Assembly (NCBI RefSeq): GCF_030580855.1
Contig: NZ_JAUQOP010000002.1
Location: forward strand, 62,001-126,000
DNA from: Pseudomonas citrullilanati
GTDB lineage: Bacteria; Pseudomonadota; Gammaproteobacteria; Pseudomonadales; Pseudomonadaceae
Direction of reading: 5' to 3'
DNA: 64,000 bases
Made by a program: the position numbers and the translations under genes. Of this stretch, positions 59,995 to 64,000 are shown piece by piece. The stretch's first letter is position 1. Each line of letters begins with the position of its first letter. Under the pieces are notes generated by a model, which saw nothing but the letters and a program-made list of their open reading frames with translations, was not told the origin of the DNA and did not search any database.

Positions 59995-61907
59995 CGGGCT
60001 GGCGGCTGCTGCTCACGCGGCCGGAGGATGAGTCGTCGGCCTTGGCGGCGACCCTGGCCGATGCCGGCATTTTCAGCAGCAGCCTGCCGTTGCTGGCGAT
60101 CGAGCCAATTCCGCTGTCGGATGCCGGGCGCGCGACCCTCCAGGCCCTGGATCAATATCGTGCGGTGATCGTGGTCAGCAAGCCCGCCGCACGCCTGTGC
60201 CTCGAACGGCTGCGCCCATTCTGGCCCGAACCGCCCGATCAACCTTGGTTCAGCGTGGGGGCGGCCACCGGGCAGATCCTCGCCGACGCCGGCCTCACGG
60301 TTTTCTATCCCGACCACGGTGACGACAGCGAAGCCTTGCTCGAACTCGCCGCGTTGCGCCAGGCTGTCAGCCGGCCTGATGCGCGGGTCCTGATCGTGCG
60401 CGGCGAAGGCGGGCGCGGCTTGCTGGCAGAGCGTTTGCGCGAGCAAGGTGCTAGTGTCGATTACCTGGAGTTGTACCGACGCCACCTCCCTCACTACGCC
60501 GATGGCGAACTGCCGGCGCGGGTCGAAGCGGAACGCTTGAACGCACTGGTGGTCAGCAGTGGGCAGGGCCTGGAGCATCTGCAGCGGTTGGCCGGCGATG
60601 CCTGGCCGACGCTGGCACGGTTGCCGTTGTTTGTTCCAAGCCCGAGGGTTGCCGAGATGGCGCGTGCCGCCGGGGCCCGAACAGTTGTGGATTGTCGTGG
60701 CGCCAGCGCCGCGGCTTTGCTGGCGGCGTTACGGGAACACTCCGTGCCGTTTTCTAATGCGAAGGATGGATACGTGAGCGAAACAGCCTTGCCAAAAGCA
60801 GATCAAGACCAGCCCGTGCTCGACGCGCCGGTTGAAACCCCGGCCCCGGTGGCGCCGCGTCGCGGCAATGGGCTGGCTATTTTTGCATTGTTGCTCGGGG
60901 CCGCCGGTGTCGCGGTTGGCGGTTGGGGGGTATGGCAGGTGCGCCACCTGCAAACCAACAACCAGCAGCAGTCCGCCCAGGTCCAGGCGTTGAACGACCA
61001 GGCCCAGAGTCTCAAGCTCAACGAGCAGCGCTTGACCGAGCGGCTGGCCCAGTTGCCCGCCGCCGAGGAACTGGAGGAGCGTCGTCGCCTGGTGGCCCAG
61101 TTGCAAGGTGACCAGCAGCACCTGAGCCAGCGCCTGGAAACCGTGCTCGGTGCCAGCCGCAAGGACTGGCGCCTGGCCGAAGCCGAGCACCTGCTGCGCC
61201 TGGCCAGCCTGCGTCTTTCCGCCCTGCAGGACATCAACAGCGCCCAGGCGCTGGTGCAGGGCGCCGACGAGATCCTGCGCGAGCAGGACGACCCCGGTTC
61301 GTTCGCCGCCCGCGAGCAACTGGCCAAGACCCTGGCCGCGCTGCGCAGCACCGAGCAGCCGGATCGCACCGGGCTGTTCCTGCAACTGGGCGCCCTGCGT
61401 GACCAGGTGTTGCAGCTCAGCGAGCTGGCGCCGGAATACAAGGATCGCGGTGAATCCCTGCTGGGCCTGACGGCCGATGGCGATGGCGCCAGCCGCTGGG
61501 CGCAGTGGTGGGACCAGATCTCGCGCTACATCCGCATCGACTTCAACGCCGATGAGAACGTCCGTCCGCTCCTCGCCGGGCAAAGCCTGATGCAGGTGCG
61601 CCTGGCCTTGAGCCTGGCGCTGGAGCAGGCGCAGTGGGCGGCCCTCAATGGGCAGGCGCCGGTGTACACCCAGGCGCTGACCGAGGCGCGGGATGTATTG
61701 AAGAACAACTTCAACCAGGACAACCCGCAGATCAAGGTCATGCTCGAGCGCGTGGCCGAGCTGTCCAGCCAGCCGGTGACGGTGGTCACGCCGGACCTGA
61801 CGGGCACCCTGAGCAGCGTCCAGGCCTACCTTGAACGGCGCAACGTGAATGCCGAAGAGTCGATCAAGCCGCTGCCCAAGGCGGGCGACCAGGAGGCCAC
61901 GCCATGA
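59991..61907 (+). CDS. hemD: Fused uroporphyrinogen-III synthase HemD / HemX membrane protein
   Basis: One open frame of 638 codons covers both hemD and hemX. Residues 1-about 255 are HemD, closing hydroxymethylbilane to uroporphyrinogen III ([39 protein letters not shown]; the end is [13 protein letters not shown]). Residues 262-638 are HemX: a cytoplasmic tail, one membrane segment ([20 protein letters not shown]), then a long coiled periplasmic domain. No stop separates them. The GTG start at 59991 overlaps the hemC stop; the frame is also open inside hemC, which is spurious. In P. aeruginosa the two are separate genes. The HemX role is unproven. Confidence 0.88.
   Translation: MTGWRLLLTRPEDESSALAATLADAGIFSSSLPLLAIEPIPLSDAGRATLQALDQYRAVIVVSKPAARLCLERLRPFWPEPPDQPWFSVGAATGQILADAGLTVFYPDHGDDSEALLELAALRQAVSRPDARVLIVRGEGGRGLLAERLREQGASVDYLELYRRHLPHYADGELPARVEAERLNALVVSSGQGLEHLQRLAGDAWPTLARLPLFVPSPRVAEMARAAGARTVVDCRGASAAALLAALREHSVPFSNAKDGYVSETALPKADQDQPVLDAPVETPAPVAPRRGNGLAIFALLLGAAGVAVGGWGVWQVRHLQTNNQQQSAQVQALNDQAQSLKLNEQRLTERLAQLPAAEELEERRRLVAQLQGDQQHLSQRLETVLGASRKDWRLAEAEHLLRLASLRLSALQDINSAQALVQGADEILREQDDPGSFAAREQLAKTLAALRSTEQPDRTGLFLQLGALRDQVLQLSELAPEYKDRGESLLGLTADGDGASRWAQWWDQISRYIRIDFNADENVRPLLAGQSLMQVRLALSLALEQAQWAALNGQAPVYTQALTEARDVLKNNFNQDNPQIKVMLERVAELSSQPVTVVTPDLTGTLSSVQAYLERRNVNAEESIKPLPKAGDQEATP
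60774..61907 (+). other. Possible internal start giving separate HemX
   Basis: An in-frame GTG at 60774 ([15 protein letters not shown]) has AAGGATGGA just upstream and marks the usual HemX N terminus (377 residues). HemX may therefore be made as a separate protein as well as, or instead of, the HemD fusion. In many gammaproteobacteria HemX is annotated separately as a uroporphyrin methyltransferase-like protein without shown activity. Confidence 0.55.
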
Positions 61908-63151
61908 AGCGTCTCTACGTGATTCTGTTCGTGGTCATCGCCGTTGCCGCAGTGCTGGGCATGGCGATCGCGGAGCATTCGGGTTACGTGCTGGTGGCGT
62001 ACAAGAACTTTCGTTACGAAGCCGGCCTCTGGGTCACCCTGGCGCTGGTGGCGGTGCTCTGGCTGTTGTGGCGTGCGGTGAGGGCCTTGATCGGGCTGGT
62101 CACCACCTCCGGTGGCGTGGTCAACCCGTGGTCGCGGCGCAACCGCAGTCGCCGTGTGCAAGTGGCGATCGAGCACGGCCAACTGGACCTGGCCGAAGGA
62201 CGTTGGGCCAGTGCCCAGCGCCACCTGCATCGCGCCGCCGAAGCCGAGCGCCAGCCCTTGCTCTATTACCTCGGCGCTGCCCGTGCGGCGAATGAACAAG
62301 GGCTGTACGAGCAGAGCGACAGTTTGCTGGAGCGCGCCCTGGAGCGTCAGCCCCAGGCTGAGCTGGCCATCGCCCTGTCCCACGCCCAATTGCAGACCGA
62401 CCGCGGCGACACCGAGGGTGCGTTGAACACCCTGCAAGCGATGCACGAACGCCATCCGCATAACGCCCAGGTCCTGCGCCAGTTGCAACGCCTGCATCAG
62501 CAGCGCGGTGACTGGTCGGCAGTGATCCGGCTGCTGCCCGAGCTGCGCAAGGACAAGGTCTTGCCCGCCGCTGAACTGGCAGATCTGGAACGCCGGGCAT
62601 GGGGCGAGAACCTCACCCTGGCGGCCCACCGTGAAGAGGACGGCAGCGTCGGCCTGCAATCGCTGAACCGGGCCTGGCAACAATTGACCTCGGCCCAGCG
62701 CCAGGAGCCGGCGCTGGTGCTGGCGTATGCCGAACAGTTGCGCCAGCTTGGGGCCCAGGTCGAAGCCGAAGAGGTGTTGCGAATCGCCCTCAAGCGGCAT
62801 TACGACAGCCATCTGGCGCGGCTGTACGGGCTGGTTCGCGGCAGCGATCCGGTGCGCCAGCTGCAAACCGCCGAAGGCTGGCTCAAGGATCACCCGGCCG
62901 ATCCGGGCCTGCTGTTGACCCTGGGGCGTCTCTGCCTGCAGAACAGCTTGTGGGGCAAGGCCCGGGACTACCTGGAAAGCAGCCTGCGGATCCAGCGCAA
63001 TCCCGAAGCTTGCGCCGAGTTGGCGCGGCTGCTGGCGCAGCTGGGCGATGCCGAGCGCAGCAATCAGTTGTTCCAGGAAGGGTTGGGGCTGCTCGACGAG
63101 CGCCTGCTGGCCGCGCCGCTGCCGGTCTCGGCGCAGGTCCTGCCGACCTGA
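61904..63151 (+). CDS. hemY: HemY TPR membrane protein
   Basis: A 415-residue inner-membrane HemY of the proteobacterial type, not protoporphyrinogen oxidase. Two N-terminal membrane segments (about 3-23 and 40-62) flank the short conserved loop SGYVLVAYKNFRYEAG. The rest is tetratricopeptide-like (LYYLGAARAANEQGLYEQSD, LLTLGRLCLQNSLWGKARDY). It overlaps hemX by 4 bp (ATGA). Exact role in haem or tetrapyrrole handling is not known. Confidence 0.92.
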   Translation: MKRLYVILFVVIAVAAVLGMAIAEHSGYVLVAYKNFRYEAGLWVTLALVAVLWLLWRAVRALIGLVTTSGGVVNPWSRRNRSRRVQVAIEHGQLDLAEGRWASAQRHLHRAAEAERQPLLYYLGAARAANEQGLYEQSDSLLERALERQPQAELAIALSHAQLQTDRGDTEGALNTLQAMHERHPHNAQVLRQLQRLHQQRGDWSAVIRLLPELRKDKVLPAAELADLERRAWGENLTLAAHREEDGSVGLQSLNRAWQQLTSAQRQEPALVLAYAEQLRQLGAQVEAEEVLRIALKRHYDSHLARLYGLVRGSDPVRQLQTAEGWLKDHPADPGLLLTLGRLCLQNSLWGKARDYLESSLRIQRNPEACAELARLLAQLGDAERSNQLFQEGLGLLDERLLAAPLPVSAQVLPT

Positions 63152-63167
63152 GGATGGCCAGAGTCAT

Positions 63168-63201
63168 CGGGGCGAGGGAACCAGGTCCTCGCCCCGGTTT
63201 C
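63168..63201 (+). terminator. Terminator of hemC-hemD/X-hemY
   Basis: Perfect stem CGGGGCGAGG/CCTCGCCCCG with a 9-nt loop, followed by GTTTCT. The T-run is short. Confidence 0.75.
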
Positions 63202-63406
63202 TAGCGTGTGACAGGCGACGATCCGCCGTCGCTTGAGGGCCTCCACCAACGTTCTTGGCGAAGTCCTACAACGAGCTGTAACAAATCCTCTCGTCCCTGT
63301 CGGGAATTCCCTACACCCCTGGTGAAGTCTCCGCGCGACCCCGCCTTGAAAGGCCGGCGGGCTTTCCTCTACCGTAACTACTTGTCTCTTCTGCTACGGA
63401 ACTGCC

Positions 63407-63949
63407 ATGTTTTTGGCTTGCTCACGTTTCATGTTTCTCATGGCTTCCATTGCCGCGGCCCTGGCTTTGGGCATCGCCAGTTACCTGGAATATTCGGTCG
63501 GCCTGGCGCCATGCAGCCTGTGTGTCTTGCAGCGGGTGTGCCTGGTGCTGTTCCTGGTGAACAGCCTCGTGGCATGCGTGCATGGTCCGGGGCAAGCAGG
63601 CAGCTTCTTCTATGGATTGACGGGGTGGGTGTTCGCGTCGGGGGGAATGGCGCTGGCGTGGCATCAGGTCTTGCTGCAGGGCCATTCGCTGCAGTCTCCG
63701 GCTGATTGCGTCGTGCCGTCCGCCGGGGTGCAATCCTGGTGGTGTGCGTTGCGTCGTGTTCTCGATGGCGACATCGATTGCGCGAATTTCACCTGGACGC
63801 TGTTCGACCTGAGCATTCCCGAATGGAGCCTGTTGTTCTTTCTCGCCGTGTCCGCCGCGATGACCTACCTGCTGCTGCGCCTTGCCTGGACTGCTCTGGC
63901 GCGACCCCTCGGCGGCGATACGTCGCAGTTGGTCCGGGCGCTGGATTAA
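63407..63949 (+). CDS. Disulfide bond formation protein DsbB (DsbB2/DsbH type)
   Basis: A 180-residue, four-segment inner-membrane quinone reductase that reoxidises DsbA. The first periplasmic pair is LAPCSLC (Cys 36 and 39). The second loop has Cys 101 (ADCVVP) and Cys 125 (GDIDCANF), plus an extra Cys 113. The first membrane segment begins at once (MFLMASIAAALALGIA). Pseudomonads have two DsbB proteins; gene order after hemY fits the dsbH (dsbB2) copy. Confidence 0.92.
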   Translation: MFLACSRFMFLMASIAAALALGIASYLEYSVGLAPCSLCVLQRVCLVLFLVNSLVACVHGPGQAGSFFYGLTGWVFASGGMALAWHQVLLQGHSLQSPADCVVPSAGVQSWWCALRRVLDGDIDCANFTWTLFDLSIPEWSLLFFLAVSAAMTYLLLRLAWTALARPLGGDTSQLVRALD

Positions 63950-63964
63950 ACACTTGTATGAACT

Positions 63965-64000
63965 TTATCGCCTGCGTACCTTGAAGCGGTAGTCGTGCGG
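63965..64000 (-). CDS. Possible C-terminal end of a minus-strand gene
   Basis: Minus-strand codons read PHDYRFKVRRR then TAA at 63965-63967, entering from the right edge. Basic and short; I cannot identify it, and it could be chance. Confidence 0.3.
   Translation of the reverse strand, partial: PHDYRFKVRRR

Overview
This 64 kb window is a piece of a Pseudomonas chromosome, most likely from the P. fluorescens complex. Coding density is high and third codon positions are GC-rich. Gene order follows the conserved pseudomonad block that runs from rpoZ/gmk to hemC/dsbB. Intergenic gaps are full of the GTGGGAGCGAGCTTGCTCGCGA-type REP/REPIN palindromes typical of fluorescent pseudomonads. I see no prophage, insertion sequence, CRISPR array, tRNA or rRNA. 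Family calls rest on reading motifs by eye; no search was run.

Layout. 1-9.9 kb: rpoZ (5' tip only), gmk, yicC, rph, a DUF4870 protein, crc, pyrE, argB, algC, dut, coaBC and radC (nucleotides, arginine, sugar phosphates, CoA, and the Crc catabolite repressor). 10-12.5 kb: an orphan dipeptide-binding protein and rpmB-rpmG with a readable promoter and terminator. 12.6-26.2 kb: an amine and D-amino-acid catabolism region. It holds a cupin, a kauB/pauC-like aldehyde dehydrogenase, an MFS transporter, a phospholipase D-type lipoprotein, a MocR regulator divergent from a DUF1127 protein, a PuuB-like oxidase, YkgJ, lrp divergent from dadA-ridA-dadX, a pauR-like regulator and cytochrome c5.

26.3-45.3 kb: an acetyl-CoA hydrolase/transferase, xpt, rep, a GGDEF-EAL protein, a MATE pump, a LysR regulator, a Cache-type chemoreceptor, a secreted aldose-epimerase-like protein, yifB, ubiK, glnK-amtB behind a likely sigma-54 promoter, yjbQ and sutA. 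45.5-50.1 kb: the minus-strand cluster lptM-lysA-dapF-DUF484-xerC-HAD, with spacings of -4 to 14 bp. 50.3-56.2 kb: cyaY, a DUF1289 protein, rnk with a terminator-like leader, cyaA, two small proteins and a GST. 56.3-64 kb: argH, algR, hemC, a continuous hemD-hemX frame, hemY and dsbB.

Points that stand out: hemD and hemX form one uninterrupted reading frame; algR has no algZ/fimS kinase gene beside it; a ~132-bp REPIN unit is tandemly duplicated behind the chemoreceptor; a composite structured repeat with an AAAGC microsatellite lies upstream of xpt; spaced CTGTAT repeats lie between the MocR and DUF1127 genes; a likely attenuator precedes rnk. No wholly new multi-gene system is evident; the window is mostly core genome.
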